Below are positions 17,669-27,060 of a stretch of DNA of 39,304 nt, one piece after another. Source of the DNA: JAQBGV01 sp032128395 (lineage in GTDB: Bacteria > Planctomycetota > UBA8108 > UBA1146); contig JAQBGV010000158.1 in the NCBI GenBank assembly GCA_032128395.1, positions 1-39,304 of the forward strand, in the 5' to 3' direction. Each line of letters opens with the position of its first letter. Position 1 is the stretch's first letter. A model generated the notes under the pieces. The model saw only the letters and a program-made list of their open reading frames with translations. It was not told the origin of the DNA and searched no databases. The translations under genes were made by a program, and so were the position numbers.

Positions 17669-19096
17669 ATGATTCGCGTCGAGAGTGCCGCGGACCAGGT
17701 CAACGTGGCCAAGGTTTACGAGGCGAAACAGGAGCAGGTCTTCCAGTATTGGGATGACCTCGGAGAGGAGGAGCGACGCTCCCTCCTCGCTCAGATCGCA
17801 TCGATCGACTTTCAGGAGTTCGGCAGGCTCGTCCGCCAGGGGATCGAAGAGGCGCCGGGGGAGGCTGGCCGGATCACCGAACTCACCCCCGCGGAGATGA
17901 TCCCTCTCCCCTCGACCACTCTTCAAGAGCAGGAGCGGGCGCGCGCCCGGGCCGCCGGCCTCGAACTCCTCCAACAGGGTGAGGTTGCGGTCTTCCTCGT
18001 CGCGGGGGGCCAGGGGACCCGTCTCGGATTCGAAGGGCCGAAGGGGTGTTTCCCTCTCCTCCCGATCTCCGGCGCGTCGCTCTTCCAGCATTTCGCCGAA
18101 AAGATCCTCGCGCTCGGCCGTCGGGTGAAACGACGCCTGCACTTGTTCATCATGACGAGTCAGGCGAACGACGAACAGACCCGCGCGTTCTTCCGAGAGC
18201 ATCGGAACTTCGGGCTCCAAGCGAACGAGGTCCACTTCCATCCGCAAGCGATGTTGCCGGTGATCGACCCTAGGCAGGGAAAGATCCTCCTCGCCTCCCG
18301 CTCCGAACTGCTCCTGAGTCCCAACGGTCACGGCGGATCGGTGCGGGTGATCCAGGATCTTCGAGAGATGTTGGATCGGATCGGCGTCCGAGTGCTCTTC
18401 TACCACCAGGTCGACAACCCGGTCATCACGATGGCGGACCCGGCGTTCATCGGATTCCACATCCTGCGCGACTCGCAGTTCTCATCGAAGGCGGTCGCGA
18501 AGGAGAAGCCCGGAGAACACGTCGGGGTGTTCTGTCGCGACGGCGGTCACACTCGGGTCGTCGAGTACACCGAACTCGGGGAACGAGAGCGAGAGGCCCG
18601 CGACCCGGACGGAAAGCTCTCCTTCCGGGCGGGGAACATCGCCACCCATGTGATCTCGGTCGACTTCGTCGCTCCCGATGAAGGTGCCGATGCATTTCAG
18701 ATGCCGTACCACCTCGCGCGCAAGGCGGTGCCCTACTTCCGCGATGGAGAACTTGTCGAAGCGTCGGTGCCGAACTCGATCCGGTTCGAGTCGTTCATCT
18801 TCGACACCCTCAAGCGAGCTCGGAACCCGGTCACCCTCGAGGCGGACCGCGCCCGAGAGTTCGCCCCGGTGAAGAACGCGGAAGGGGAGAACTCCCCCGC
18901 GACTTCACGACGCGCGCTCGCTCGCATGTGGGCCGAGTGGCTCGATGCCGCCGGGGTGGTGGTTCCCCGCGACGAGTCGGGAGACCCGGTCCACCCGATC
19001 GAGATTTCACCTCTCGTCGCCGACTCCGCGGATGACCTCGTCGAAGCTCTCGAAGGGCGGACCGTCGATGCGGACGGCCCGATCCACCTCCGATGA
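17669..19096 (+). CDS. UDP-sugar pyrophosphorylase, eukaryotic UAP1-like
   Basis: A 475-residue nucleotidyltransferase of the UDPGP family. It joins UTP to a sugar 1-phosphate, most likely GlcNAc-1-phosphate by resemblance to UAP1/AGX. The signature nucleotide-binding loop FLVAGGQGTRLGFEGPKGCF lies at about residues 108-127. Other family blocks are LFIMTSQANDEQTRAFF, LLLSPNGHGGSVRVI, VDNPVITMADPAFIGFH and the near-C-terminal PVKNAEGENSPATSRRAL. Most bacteria use the unrelated-length GlmU instead, so this is the eukaryote-like version. The start ATG at 17669 has AAGGAGG 11 nt upstream. Its stop overlaps the next gene as ATGA. The sugar specificity could also be glucose or GalNAc. Confidence 0.9.
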   Translation: MIRVESAADQVNVAKVYEAKQEQVFQYWDDLGEEERRSLLAQIASIDFQEFGRLVRQGIEEAPGEAGRITELTPAEMIPLPSTTLQEQERARARAAGLELLQQGEVAVFLVAGGQGTRLGFEGPKGCFPLLPISGASLFQHFAEKILALGRRVKRRLHLFIMTSQANDEQTRAFFREHRNFGLQANEVHFHPQAMLPVIDPRQGKILLASRSELLLSPNGHGGSVRVIQDLREMLDRIGVRVLFYHQVDNPVITMADPAFIGFHILRDSQFSSKAVAKEKPGEHVGVFCRDGGHTRVVEYTELGEREREARDPDGKLSFRAGNIATHVISVDFVAPDEGADAFQMPYHLARKAVPYFRDGELVEASVPNSIRFESFIFDTLKRARNPVTLEADRAREFAPVKNAEGENSPATSRRALARMWAEWLDAAGVVVPRDESGDPVHPIEISPLVADSADDLVEALEGRTVDADGPIHLR

Positions 19097-20661
19097 AGAG
19101 AGAACGCACGACTGCCGAACGGGTGAGGCTCGGGGTGCTCGGAGCGATCGGAGTCCTCGTCGCCCAGACGGGGTTCCTCGGCGGCCAGGAATCCGACGGA
19201 ATTCGGCCCGACCTCCAGCGCATCCAGGAGTGGCTCGCATCCGGAAATCCCGACCAGACTGCGGTGGCTCGGCGCGAACTCGGGGATCGGATCGGCCTCG
19301 AAGCGATCGCGGCGCTGAACGAGTACCTCGCGTCGCAGCTTCCCGACCGCGTCCGCGGTCCGCTCCTCGTCCGCCTTCACGAGCTCGCTCGGACCCGACT
19401 CGCCGAGGTCGAAGATTCCATCGAGACTTTCCAAGCGGCCCGTGCTCTCGCCCGGACGCTCGGGGCAGAACTCGACTCCGCGGAGGTGCCGGATCCGGAT
19501 CTCGCCGAAGAGACCGCGGTGCGCCGACGGGGCCGCAACCAAGCGCGATCGAGTGTCGAGGAGGGGCAACGCGAGTTGCACTCCCTCGGCCTCGCTCTCG
19601 CGCCGGTGCTCTTTCACCACCTGGAAGCGGGAGGTGTCGGCTCGCCCCTCGTCGAACGATTCCACCAACGACTGTGGATCGAACTCGAGGAAGAAGCCCG
19701 TCGCCTGTTTCCCCACGCACCCGCCGACGACGCGATCAACCCGCACGAGAGCCGATCCCTGGTGCCGTTGATCGGTTCTCTCGAGGATGGCGACCCCGTG
19801 GGATGGGAGCGCAGACGTCGCGCCGTGATCGATGATGCGCTCGCGCGGATCGAGTCCCTGGCTCCCACGGCGGTCGACGAGGGACGCGCGCTCCTTCTCG
19901 AGCTCGGTGACTCGGCGGCACCGCGCATCGCCGCGTGGGTCGAACGCGACGGTCCACTCCCCCGCGAACTGCGGGAGCGAGTCGCCGAGTGGAATCGCCT
20001 GCGCGTCCCCCCCGGATTCGAGCGACGTACGGCGATCGACCTCGGCCGGTACGGCTCGATCCCACGAGCGGAAAGAAAAGCGCTGATCCACCGACTCGAG
20101 TTCGTCCTCCGAGCGGAATCCCCCGCCGTGCTCTTCGGAATCGTCCAGGCGGAGGATGACGTCGCGCTCAAGGTCGAGGCCGCGGCGGTCCTCTCACGTC
20201 TCGGTGATCCCCGCGGAGCGAGTTTTCTCGGGGAGCTCGGCTTCCAGCAGGCGTTGGAATTCGAGGAGATCTCTCGCCGAGTACTGCTGATCGAGGCCCT
20301 CCAACGGCGAGATGCCGGCGACGGAGAGGGTGCACTCGAGGCACTCCTCGCGCTTGACCTCCGCTTCCCCGGGGACTTCCGGCTCCACTACGAGATCGGT
20401 TTCACCGCGCTCAAGCTTCGAAGACTCGAGCTGTCGATCGACCACTTCGAAAGAGCGCTCGCTCTCGATTCCCGTGATCCGAGCACCCGCTACAACCTCG
20501 CTTGTGCCCTCGCCCTGGCGGGTCGATTCGCCGAGGCTCTCGATGCGCTGGAGCTCTCCGTTCAGGGCGGTTACCGCGATGGGACCCATATCCGCGAGGA
20601 CGATGATCTCGAGGCGCTGCGGGACGATCCCCGCTTCGAACAGATCCTCGAAGGGCTCTAG
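19093..20661 (+). CDS. Exported TPR-repeat protein of unknown function
   Basis: A 522-residue protein translationally coupled to the UDP-sugar pyrophosphorylase (ATGA at 19093-19096). The N-terminus has basic residues and a hydrophobic stretch (about 13-27, GVLGAIGVLVAQTG), probably a signal peptide or anchor. The middle is helical. A HEAT-like pair sits near residues 360-380 (ALKVEAAAVLSRLGDPRGAS). The last 110 residues form TPRs, for example FRLHYEIGFTALKLRRLELS followed by the RYNLACALALAGRFAEAL block and a capping helix ending RFEQILEGL. TPR domains bind protein partners; no partner can be named. Coupling with a UDP-sugar enzyme may be only transcriptional. Confidence 0.82.
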   Translation: MKRERTTAERVRLGVLGAIGVLVAQTGFLGGQESDGIRPDLQRIQEWLASGNPDQTAVARRELGDRIGLEAIAALNEYLASQLPDRVRGPLLVRLHELARTRLAEVEDSIETFQAARALARTLGAELDSAEVPDPDLAEETAVRRRGRNQARSSVEEGQRELHSLGLALAPVLFHHLEAGGVGSPLVERFHQRLWIELEEEARRLFPHAPADDAINPHESRSLVPLIGSLEDGDPVGWERRRRAVIDDALARIESLAPTAVDEGRALLLELGDSAAPRIAAWVERDGPLPRELRERVAEWNRLRVPPGFERRTAIDLGRYGSIPRAERKALIHRLEFVLRAESPAVLFGIVQAEDDVALKVEAAAVLSRLGDPRGASFLGELGFQQALEFEEISRRVLLIEALQRRDAGDGEGALEALLALDLRFPGDFRLHYEIGFTALKLRRLELSIDHFERALALDSRDPSTRYNLACALALAGRFAEALDALELSVQGGYRDGTHIREDDDLEALRDDPRFEQILEGL

Positions 20662-20802
20662 CGAGATCCTCCACCCTGATCCTCGAAGACGGGACAGGAT
20701 CCAGCGGGGGGAGCGACACCTCACGATTCGACGCTTTCCACCCGAGCAGGCTACTCTTTACCGGGAAGAGGGTCCCTCCGCGCCGACGGCGAGCGGAAGA
20801 GC

Positions 20803-23769
20803 ATGGGCGAGGCAGCGAGCAGCCGAACGACGATTGCAGCACCCACCGAGGTGATCCTCCGGCTCCTCAAGGCCGGTCGGGAGTGCCACGATGGTCTGCT
20901 CTCGATCCGTCCTCGGGACGGAGATGGGCCCACGCTCCACCTCCGGCTCGAGCAGGGACTCCTCGCCGACTTCGAGACCGAGGGGGAAGCTTCCCTGCTG
21001 GGACGAGCCCTCCTCGCCAGCCCTTCCCTTCGTGATCGCGACCGCCGCCGCCTCCAGAAGGACCAGGCCGCCGGCCACGGGGACGCGGGCCAGAAAGCGA
21101 TCGAAGCGGGATTCCTCGATGAGGACGAGATCGCTCGGTGCATCATCGAGGGACTCGACCAGGAATTCTCGCGGGTGCTCTCGTTCGAGAACCCCGAAAT
21201 CGTCCAGACTTCCGCGAATGCTCCGCTCGCCCACGGGCTCCTCGGCTGCATCGAGCTCAGCCTGCCGCTGGGCGATGCGATCCTGCGCGGCGCGACGCAC
21301 GCCGACCGGTGGGACGTCGCGCGAGAACTCCCCCTGCTCCGCGAGGTCTACTACGCCACCCCGGAGGCTCTCGAGGTGTTCCGCCAGCCGGAGCAGTACC
21401 CTGAGGATGCGGCTCTCCTCGAGCAGTTCGACGGACGGTTCGACCTCGCCGAGGTGATCGAATCGGGCCAGTTCGAGCCCTGGGCCACGATCGCGCGGGT
21501 CCGCTCGCTCGCCGAAGATGGCTTCCTCGCCGTGACGAATCCGGTCCAACTCTTCCAGATGGGTTGCGAGGAGGAGCGACTCGGTGCTCTAGGGAAGGCA
21601 CTTCGCCTCTTCCAGCATTCGGACGAGCTCGGCCTCGACGACTTCGACCTCGGCTACCGTCTCGCCGGCGTCCTCCAGAGAGTCGGTCGTACCCGCGAGG
21701 CACTCGGACATTTCCAGGCTTTCGCCGAGAAGTGCGTCGGGCAGTTCCGCATCGAGGACACGATCGCGGCCTACGCCCACATCCTCGAGCTCGACCCCGA
21801 GAATCTCGCAATCCAGGAGAAGTACCTGACGCTGCTCGCCCGCTACGGTCGCAGCGACGAGGCGCTCGCCAGCAGTGTGGCGCTCGCGCGGCGACTTCAG
21901 GAGTCCGGGGATGAGGGGCGGGCGCGCAGCCTCCTCGAACAAGTGGTCGAACAGGCGGATGGCAACGAGGAGGTCCTCCGTCTCTACCGCGACCTGTGTG
22001 TCGCCACCGCGGATCCGGACGGCGCGTCGCAGGCGTCCAATCGACTCGGCACACTCCTGCTCGAGCGCGGTGACCTCGAGGCCGCTCTGGAGGAGTACCA
22101 GTCGCTCTTCTTCCAGCAGCAGGAGAACGCGACGGTCCGCGCGCGGCTGGTCGAATTGCACTTCCGTCTCGACCGACCCGAGAAGGCGGCGGAGCACCTC
22201 GAAGCGCTCGTCGAACTCTCCGGTTGGAGAGCGAGCCATCCGACCGAGGAAGCGATCACGTTCCATCGGTATCTCCTCGATCTCGGGGTCGAGGACTCGC
22301 GGATCACCGCCTGGCTCTCGGAGGCGGCGAGGGGGAAAGAGAGTCGCGAGGACTCCGCCCACTACCTCGAGCGTCACCGAGACTTGCTCCGGGAGGCCGG
22401 CGACTTCGAAGGCGCCCGCCTCGCGGCCGCCGAACTCGGTCGACTGCGCCCCGATGACATCGAGGCGGCTCGCACACTCAGCGATCTCGAGCGCCGCTGC
22501 GATCACCCCGCGCGGGCGGGGATCGTCCTCGAAGAACTGGTCACACGGCTCGCTGAGAGCGAATCGTGTCCCCCACCCGCACAGTGGCGAGAGCTCCTCA
22601 AGGAACTCTTGAGCGTCGCGCCCCTCTCCTCCGTCGCCCGCCGCCACTGGCTGAGCATCCTCCCGGACGAAGGGGAAGCGGCGCTCCGCGATCGGCTTCT
22701 TCTCGAGTGCGCACTCCTCGCGGTCGCGTCGGGTAATCTCGACGAAGCGCGGGCGCACATCGCGCGAATGGTGCCGCCGCCGCCCTTCGCACCCGTCCTC
22801 GAGCTCTGTGCGGGAATTCTCTCGCGCGGGGAGCGGCAGGTCGGTGACGACGCGGCCACGTGCTTCCGCCGGGGGGCCCAGCAAGCAGCAGAGGGAGGGG
22901 ACAGGGGTCTCCTCGCGGATCTGCTCGATCGCCTCGAAGCGGTCTCCCCAGACGACCCCGATCTGACCAAACTCCGGGGGGCCGCGGAACGACTCCGCAC
23001 CCCAGACGCCCCCTCGATGGGGCGTTCGCCGAGAGTGGTGCAAGGCTCCGTCGCCGGGATCACCGAGAAGCTTCGAGGGCTCAAGGACACCGGCCCCGGG
23101 ATCTCGCGTCCCACTCCGGCTCCCACCGCAGGCGGTGTCCACGCGGCGCTGGCCCGGCTCAGGGGCCTCCAGGGGGGCGAGTCTCCCGCAGCGCCCGAGG
23201 CTCCGGCCCCGATGGCGACCCAGCCGAGTCGCCCACTCCACGAGACGATGGGGCAGGCTCCCCTTCCTCCTCCCCCCGCCCCGAGGGCCGCGGGAGGTGG
23301 GGTCAACGCGGCGCTGCAGCGATTGAAAGGGCTCCAGGGAGGCGGTGGAGGTCAGGCGGCGACTGCCCCGAGCGCGACCGGCCCGAGCCCCACACCGCTG
23401 ACCTCCTCGACGGACGGTGGGAGTGGACCATCTCCACTCCCCCCTCCTCCTCCACCCGAGAAGGCCGGCGGAGGGGTCCAGAGCGCCCTGGCGAAGTTGC
23501 GCGGACTCCAGAGCACGGGCTCAGGCCCGGCTCCGGCGAATCCGGCTCCCCCTGCCCCGGCTCACCCTGCCCCGGCTCACCCCGCACCGCCCCCTTCGAC
23601 TCTGTCCGCAGCAGGCGCGGTCGATCCCGTCGAGGCGAGTCCCCCGAGTGTCCGCCACGCGGGGGGTACCCCGGATCTTGCCCCGCTTCCCCCACCTCCC
23701 GCTCCGGAGAAGGGCAAGAAGCTCGGGGGCGCCGCGGCGAAGCTGAACGCCCTCCGAGATCAGAAATAG
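20803..23769 (+). CDS. DUF4388/TPR protein with repeated amphipathic motif tail
   Basis: A 988-residue cytoplasmic protein without a signal peptide. Residues 1-240 resemble DUF4388 (PATAN), a domain known from bacterial signalling proteins, with DGLLSIRP, LHLRLEQGLLADFETEGEAS and later AIEAGFLDEDEIARCIIEGL. Residues about 250-740 are helical tetratricopeptide-like repeats. After about 740 the chain becomes Pro/Ala/Gly-rich and presumably disordered. It carries a repeated short motif: SVAGITEKLRGLK (about 749), GGVHAALARLRGLQ (777), GGGVNAALQRLKGLQ (830), GGGVQSALAKLRGLQ (888) and LGGAAAKLNALRDQK at the very end. The ATG at 20803 follows GGAAGAGC. A scaffold role is inferred from the architecture; I know no named match to the whole protein. 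Confidence 0.88.
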   Translation: MGEAASSRTTIAAPTEVILRLLKAGRECHDGLLSIRPRDGDGPTLHLRLEQGLLADFETEGEASLLGRALLASPSLRDRDRRRLQKDQAAGHGDAGQKAIEAGFLDEDEIARCIIEGLDQEFSRVLSFENPEIVQTSANAPLAHGLLGCIELSLPLGDAILRGATHADRWDVARELPLLREVYYATPEALEVFRQPEQYPEDAALLEQFDGRFDLAEVIESGQFEPWATIARVRSLAEDGFLAVTNPVQLFQMGCEEERLGALGKALRLFQHSDELGLDDFDLGYRLAGVLQRVGRTREALGHFQAFAEKCVGQFRIEDTIAAYAHILELDPENLAIQEKYLTLLARYGRSDEALASSVALARRLQESGDEGRARSLLEQVVEQADGNEEVLRLYRDLCVATADPDGASQASNRLGTLLLERGDLEAALEEYQSLFFQQQENATVRARLVELHFRLDRPEKAAEHLEALVELSGWRASHPTEEAITFHRYLLDLGVEDSRITAWLSEAARGKESREDSAHYLERHRDLLREAGDFEGARLAAAELGRLRPDDIEAARTLSDLERRCDHPARAGIVLEELVTRLAESESCPPPAQWRELLKELLSVAPLSSVARRHWLSILPDEGEAALRDRLLLECALLAVASGNLDEARAHIARMVPPPPFAPVLELCAGILSRGERQVGDDAATCFRRGAQQAAEGGDRGLLADLLDRLEAVSPDDPDLTKLRGAAERLRTPDAPSMGRSPRVVQGSVAGITEKLRGLKDTGPGISRPTPAPTAGGVHAALARLRGLQGGESPAAPEAPAPMATQPSRPLHETMGQAPLPPPPAPRAAGGGVNAALQRLKGLQGGGGGQAATAPSATGPSPTPLTSSTDGGSGPSPLPPPPPPEKAGGGVQSALAKLRGLQSTGSGPAPANPAPPAPAHPAPAHPAPPPSTLSAAGAVDPVEASPPSVRHAGGTPDLAPLPPPPAPEKGKKLGGAAAKLNALRDQK
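23551..23580 (+). repeat. Tandem 15-nt repeat, two exact copies
   Basis: Two perfect copies of CCTGCCCCGGCTCAC lie back to back inside the Pro/Ala-rich tail of the DUF4388/TPR gene. They encode PAPAH repeats, probably a recent slippage expansion of a disordered linker. Confidence 0.85.
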
Positions 23770-23938
23770 GCGGCTGTCGCTCGCACCGCCCATCCCGACT
23801 GCATCCCCCCCGGGAGCGGTTGACGACCCCCGAGGGCTTCTCTAGGATCCGCCGGCTAGGGCACTTCCGAAGCGGGCGGCGACGCACGACGCCTCGGTTC
23901 CTGCCGGAGAGACTTCCCGTCTGATCGACAAGAATCCG

Positions 23939-24012
23939 GGCGGCATAGCCAAGTGGTAAGGCACGGGTTTGCAAAACCCGCACCCCCGGTTCAAATCCGG
24001 GTGCCGCCTCCA
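23939..24012 (+). tRNA. tRNA-Cys (GCA)
   Basis: The acceptor stem GGCGGCA pairs with TGCCGCC. The anticodon stem is CGGGT/ACCCG around the loop TTGCAAA, giving anticodon GCA for cysteine. The T arm is CCCGG-TTCAAAT-CCGGG. The 3' CCA is encoded (24010-24012). A GC-rich terminator-like hairpin follows. Confidence 0.97.
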
Positions 24013-24019
24013 AAATCTC

Positions 24020-24058
24020 GGCGCCGCGCCCGCTCTGCGAGCGCGGCGCCCGACCTTT
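24020..24058 (+). terminator. Probable rho-independent terminator after tRNA-Cys
   Basis: A 9-bp perfect stem GGCGCCGCG/CGCGGCGCC (24020-24028 with 24042-24050) around a 13-nt loop is followed after 4 nt by TTTT. It begins 8 nt after the tRNA end. Confidence 0.7.
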
Positions 24059-24133
24059 TCGGCCCCCCGCGATCGGCCTGGCATTTTTCTGCCGTTTCCA
24101 AGCGAGATGCCCACAAGCGCCCACATCCCGCCG

Positions 24134-24139
24134 TATAAT
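24134..24139 (+). promoter_or_regulatory. Candidate -10 element (TATAAT)
   Basis: A perfect TATAAT lies in otherwise GC-rich DNA, 138 nt upstream of the GTG start of the FG-GAP gene. No good -35 lies at 16-18 nt upstream, so this is a weak promoter call. Confidence 0.35.
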
Positions 24140-24276
24140 GGCCGAAGCATGGGGAGCTGGCAGCTACCCTCAGGGCTCGATTTCCACGACCCGTCACCTC
24201 GGGGCTCTTCTCATCTGGATTCCGACCTTCGGCCTCCGGACCTGAAGCCCGCCCGCGGGGAGGGAAGGAGTGCGGA

Positions 24277-26880
24277 GTGTTGCTCGGGAACGCACGGAGA
24301 AGCGCTGGACGCGGGCGAATCATCTCGGCGATGGCACTAGGTCTCGCCGCTGTTCTGTTCGCGATGGGCAGCCTCGATGCCCAGCCGAACTGGGTCTCCT
24401 TCAACAATGAAACGGGGTCCCGCCTCGTCGGAGGCTCGACGGTCGCAGCCAACGACGCCGCGGAGAAGGACTACATCTGGGGCGACGTCGACCAGGATGG
24501 TGATATCGATCTGGTCAGCGTCCGGAAGCAGCCGTTCACCAGCGGTGGTGCCGGGGCATTCCGCACGAATGTGCTCTTCATGAACGTGGGGGGAGTCCTC
24601 ACCGACCAGACCGCTTTGTACGCAGCCACTTCCGACGTCGCTGGAGATAACGGCTTTCTCACCGCGACGAACGACCGTGACGTCATCCTTGCGGACGTGA
24701 CCGGCGATGGCTGGCTCGATATCATCACCGCGACCACCCTCTCCGATGGATTTCCCAAGCACATTTCGCACCCGCGGATCTACCGCAACCTCGGGATGGT
24801 GGCCGGCAGCTGGGGTGGATTCATCCACGAGAACGCGCGGATGCCCGCGCTCGCCCCAGACATTTCGCCCGGGGTGCCGCACGCCCCGCGGTTCTGTTCG
24901 GTCGGAGCAGGAGACATCGACGAAGACGGGGATCTCGACCTCTACTTCGGCGACTACGACTCCGGGGGAGCCCAGACGCTGGACTTCAACGACCGACTCC
25001 TTCTGAACGATGGAAACGGGTTCTTCTCCGACGGGACGATCGCTGTCTTCAGCGGAACCATTTTGGTCCAGGGAAATCTCTTCCCCTTCCAACAGTCCGC
25101 GTTCGGCATGGCGGTCTCGCTTGCGGACATGAACGGGGACGGCCACCTCGACATCGTCAAGGACACCGCCCTGAACCCGCCGCAGTACGTCGGGGTCGCC
25201 TACAACAGTTCGACCAGCGTCGGTGCGTTCGGCTCGCACAAGGAAGCGTTCCCGAACATGGCCCCCTATCACGTCTCGACCGGGGACCTGAACAACGACG
25301 GAAAAATGGACATCGTCATCAGCGACGACAACTCCGACAGCTACCTGCTCAATCAGGGGAACGACGGCAACGGCATGGCCAGCTTCAACCGGCTCACCTA
25401 CGCCTTCGCGGCGGGAGCGGGTACGGATGACGGCTTCGCGAGCAATTCGGTGATCGCGGACCTCGATCTCGACGGCTGGAACGACGTCCTGATCGCGGAT
25501 GTCGACGTGGACATCCCGCCGTGCGGTGGCGGCCGCCGTCTGCACATCTACCACAACCTGGGGAACCCCCCGAGCGTCACACTCCGACAGGAGAATGACG
25601 GCGGGGCGTGGCGACCGATCGGGACTCATGACGTGGCGGTCTTCGATGTCAACGGGGACGGCTACCCGGACCTGGTGATCGGCACGTGCAGCGGGACCCA
25701 GGTCTGGATCAACGACCCGCCCGCAGCGCTCGCGTTCGACTACCCCCAGGGCCGTCCGACCGAAGTCGGGTGCACCTCGACGACGAGCTTCCAGGTCCAG
25801 GTCATCGGTCTCGGCAGCGGAGTCCCGGCTGCAGGAGGCCTCGACATGTTCGCCTCCGTCGATGGCGGTGCTTTCCTGCCGCATCCGGTGAGCGAACTCG
25901 GCGGCGATCTCTACGGGGTCACCCTGGACGGCAACAGCGCGAGCTCCTCGATCCGTTACTACTTCAGTGCGTCCTCGACCGGCGGGGGGACCTGGTCCGA
26001 CCCGTCGACTGGCCCCGCCGCGAACTACTCGGTCGTCGTCGCGGACACCCTGATCGAGCAAATCGAGACCTTCGAGAGTGGAGCTCCCGGGTGGGCCGTC
26101 GCGAACGGCGTCTCGCTCACCTTCGGGGGATGGGAACTCGTCGATCCGAACGGCACCGCGGCCGCACCGGAGAGTGACGCGGGGGTCGGCGGCGACGTGC
26201 TCTGCTGGGTGACCGGGAACGGCCTGGTCGGAGGAGCCACCGGGAACTCAGACCTCGATGGCGGACCGACAACTCTGACCTCTCCCACGATCAACTTGGC
26301 CGGAGCGGATGCGCTGATCTCGGCCGACATCTGGTTCTACAACGACGAGCCGAACCAGACCGAGATCGATCAGTTCGTCGTGGAAGTCTCCTCGAACGGG
26401 ACCACCTGGGTGCCGGCGATGGTCCTCCCGGGTGGTGTGGGTACCACCGCGTGGATCCATTACGGCTTCCAGGTCTCGAACTTCGTGACCCCGAGTGCGA
26501 CCACTCGGGTGCGATTCATCGCGGCCGACACCCCGAACAATTCGATCTACGAGGGCGGCGTCGACAACTTCACCGTGACGCTGCTCAGCTGCGGCGGCGG
26601 GGGCCCGTCCTTCGTCCGCGGCGATGTCAACGGGGACGGCTCCAATGACATCTCGGACGCGGTCGCGCTCCTCGCGAACCTTTTCGGCGCCACCTTCATC
26701 ATCGGCTGCGACGACAGCGCCGATGCGAACGACGACGGTACTCTGAACATCGCGGATGCGGTGAGAGTGCTCGGGGCCCTCTTTGGAGGAGGACCGCCGC
26801 TCTCCGCGCCGAGCGGCTCCTGCGGCTCTGACCCGACCGCCGACGCGCTCGATTGCGTCGACACCGGAAGCTGCCCGTAG
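24277..26880 (+). CDS. Secreted FG-GAP/VCBS-repeat protein with dockerin-like tail
   Basis: An 867-residue exported protein. The GTG at 24277 has AAGGAG 6 nt upstream. The signal peptide ends near SLDA|QPN (about residue 36). Seven calcium-loop repeats of the FG-GAP/VCBS type follow, such as DVDQDGDIDLVS, DVTGDGWLDIIT, DIDEDGDLDLYFG, DMNGDGHLDIV, DLNNDGKMDIVI, DLDLDGWNDVLI and DVNGDGYPDLVIG, consistent with a beta-propeller. A beta-rich domain and a jelly-roll-like domain come next. The C-terminal 90 residues (from nt 26611) are a double dockerin-like calcium region, with FVRGDVNGDG, then NDDGTLNIADAVRVL, ending CVDTGSCP. A strong terminator follows the stop. Extracellular or surface location is likely; the ligand is unknown. 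Confidence 0.9.
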   Translation: MLLGNARRSAGRGRIISAMALGLAAVLFAMGSLDAQPNWVSFNNETGSRLVGGSTVAANDAAEKDYIWGDVDQDGDIDLVSVRKQPFTSGGAGAFRTNVLFMNVGGVLTDQTALYAATSDVAGDNGFLTATNDRDVILADVTGDGWLDIITATTLSDGFPKHISHPRIYRNLGMVAGSWGGFIHENARMPALAPDISPGVPHAPRFCSVGAGDIDEDGDLDLYFGDYDSGGAQTLDFNDRLLLNDGNGFFSDGTIAVFSGTILVQGNLFPFQQSAFGMAVSLADMNGDGHLDIVKDTALNPPQYVGVAYNSSTSVGAFGSHKEAFPNMAPYHVSTGDLNNDGKMDIVISDDNSDSYLLNQGNDGNGMASFNRLTYAFAAGAGTDDGFASNSVIADLDLDGWNDVLIADVDVDIPPCGGGRRLHIYHNLGNPPSVTLRQENDGGAWRPIGTHDVAVFDVNGDGYPDLVIGTCSGTQVWINDPPAALAFDYPQGRPTEVGCTSTTSFQVQVIGLGSGVPAAGGLDMFASVDGGAFLPHPVSELGGDLYGVTLDGNSASSSIRYYFSASSTGGGTWSDPSTGPAANYSVVVADTLIEQIETFESGAPGWAVANGVSLTFGGWELVDPNGTAAAPESDAGVGGDVLCWVTGNGLVGGATGNSDLDGGPTTLTSPTINLAGADALISADIWFYNDEPNQTEIDQFVVEVSSNGTTWVPAMVLPGGVGTTAWIHYGFQVSNFVTPSATTRVRFIAADTPNNSIYEGGVDNFTVTLLSCGGGGPSFVRGDVNGDGSNDISDAVALLANLFGATFIIGCDDSADANDDGTLNIADAVRVLGALFGGGPPLSAPSGSCGSDPTADALDCVDTGSCP

Positions 26881-26910
26881 CGAAGCGGTCGGCTGGTAAC
26901 AAGACCCGGG

Positions 26911-26955
26911 GGGGGACGGAACCGACAAAGCGTCGGTCCCGTCCCCCTTTCTTCT
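26911..26955 (+). terminator. Rho-independent terminator after the FG-GAP gene
   Basis: A 16-bp stem with one mismatch (GGGGGACGGAACCGAC with GTCGGTCCCGTCCCCC) encloses AAAGC and is followed by TTTCTTCTC. It starts 31 nt after the stop codon. Confidence 0.88.
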
Positions 26956-27060
26956 CCCGGCTGGCGCTTTTGGGCAGTTCGGGGTGAGTGAAACCGAGAA
27001 CGGACGGGACCCGGCCCAATTCCGGGAACGAGCGGACCAGGATTGAAGGAGGATATCGCC

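Noticed and set aside
23551..23580. Possible CRISPR-like or regulatory direct repeats
   Set aside because: Only two adjacent copies inside a coding Pro-rich linker; no spacers.
23939..24012. The tRNA-Cys as a possible selenocysteine tRNA
   Set aside because: Anticodon is GCA and the arms are of normal length, so it is ordinary tRNA-Cys; no selC is visible in this window.
27043..27060. TTG at 27043 as start of the di-heme gene
   Set aside because: It overlaps the AAGGAGG ribosome site that serves the GTG at 27061.
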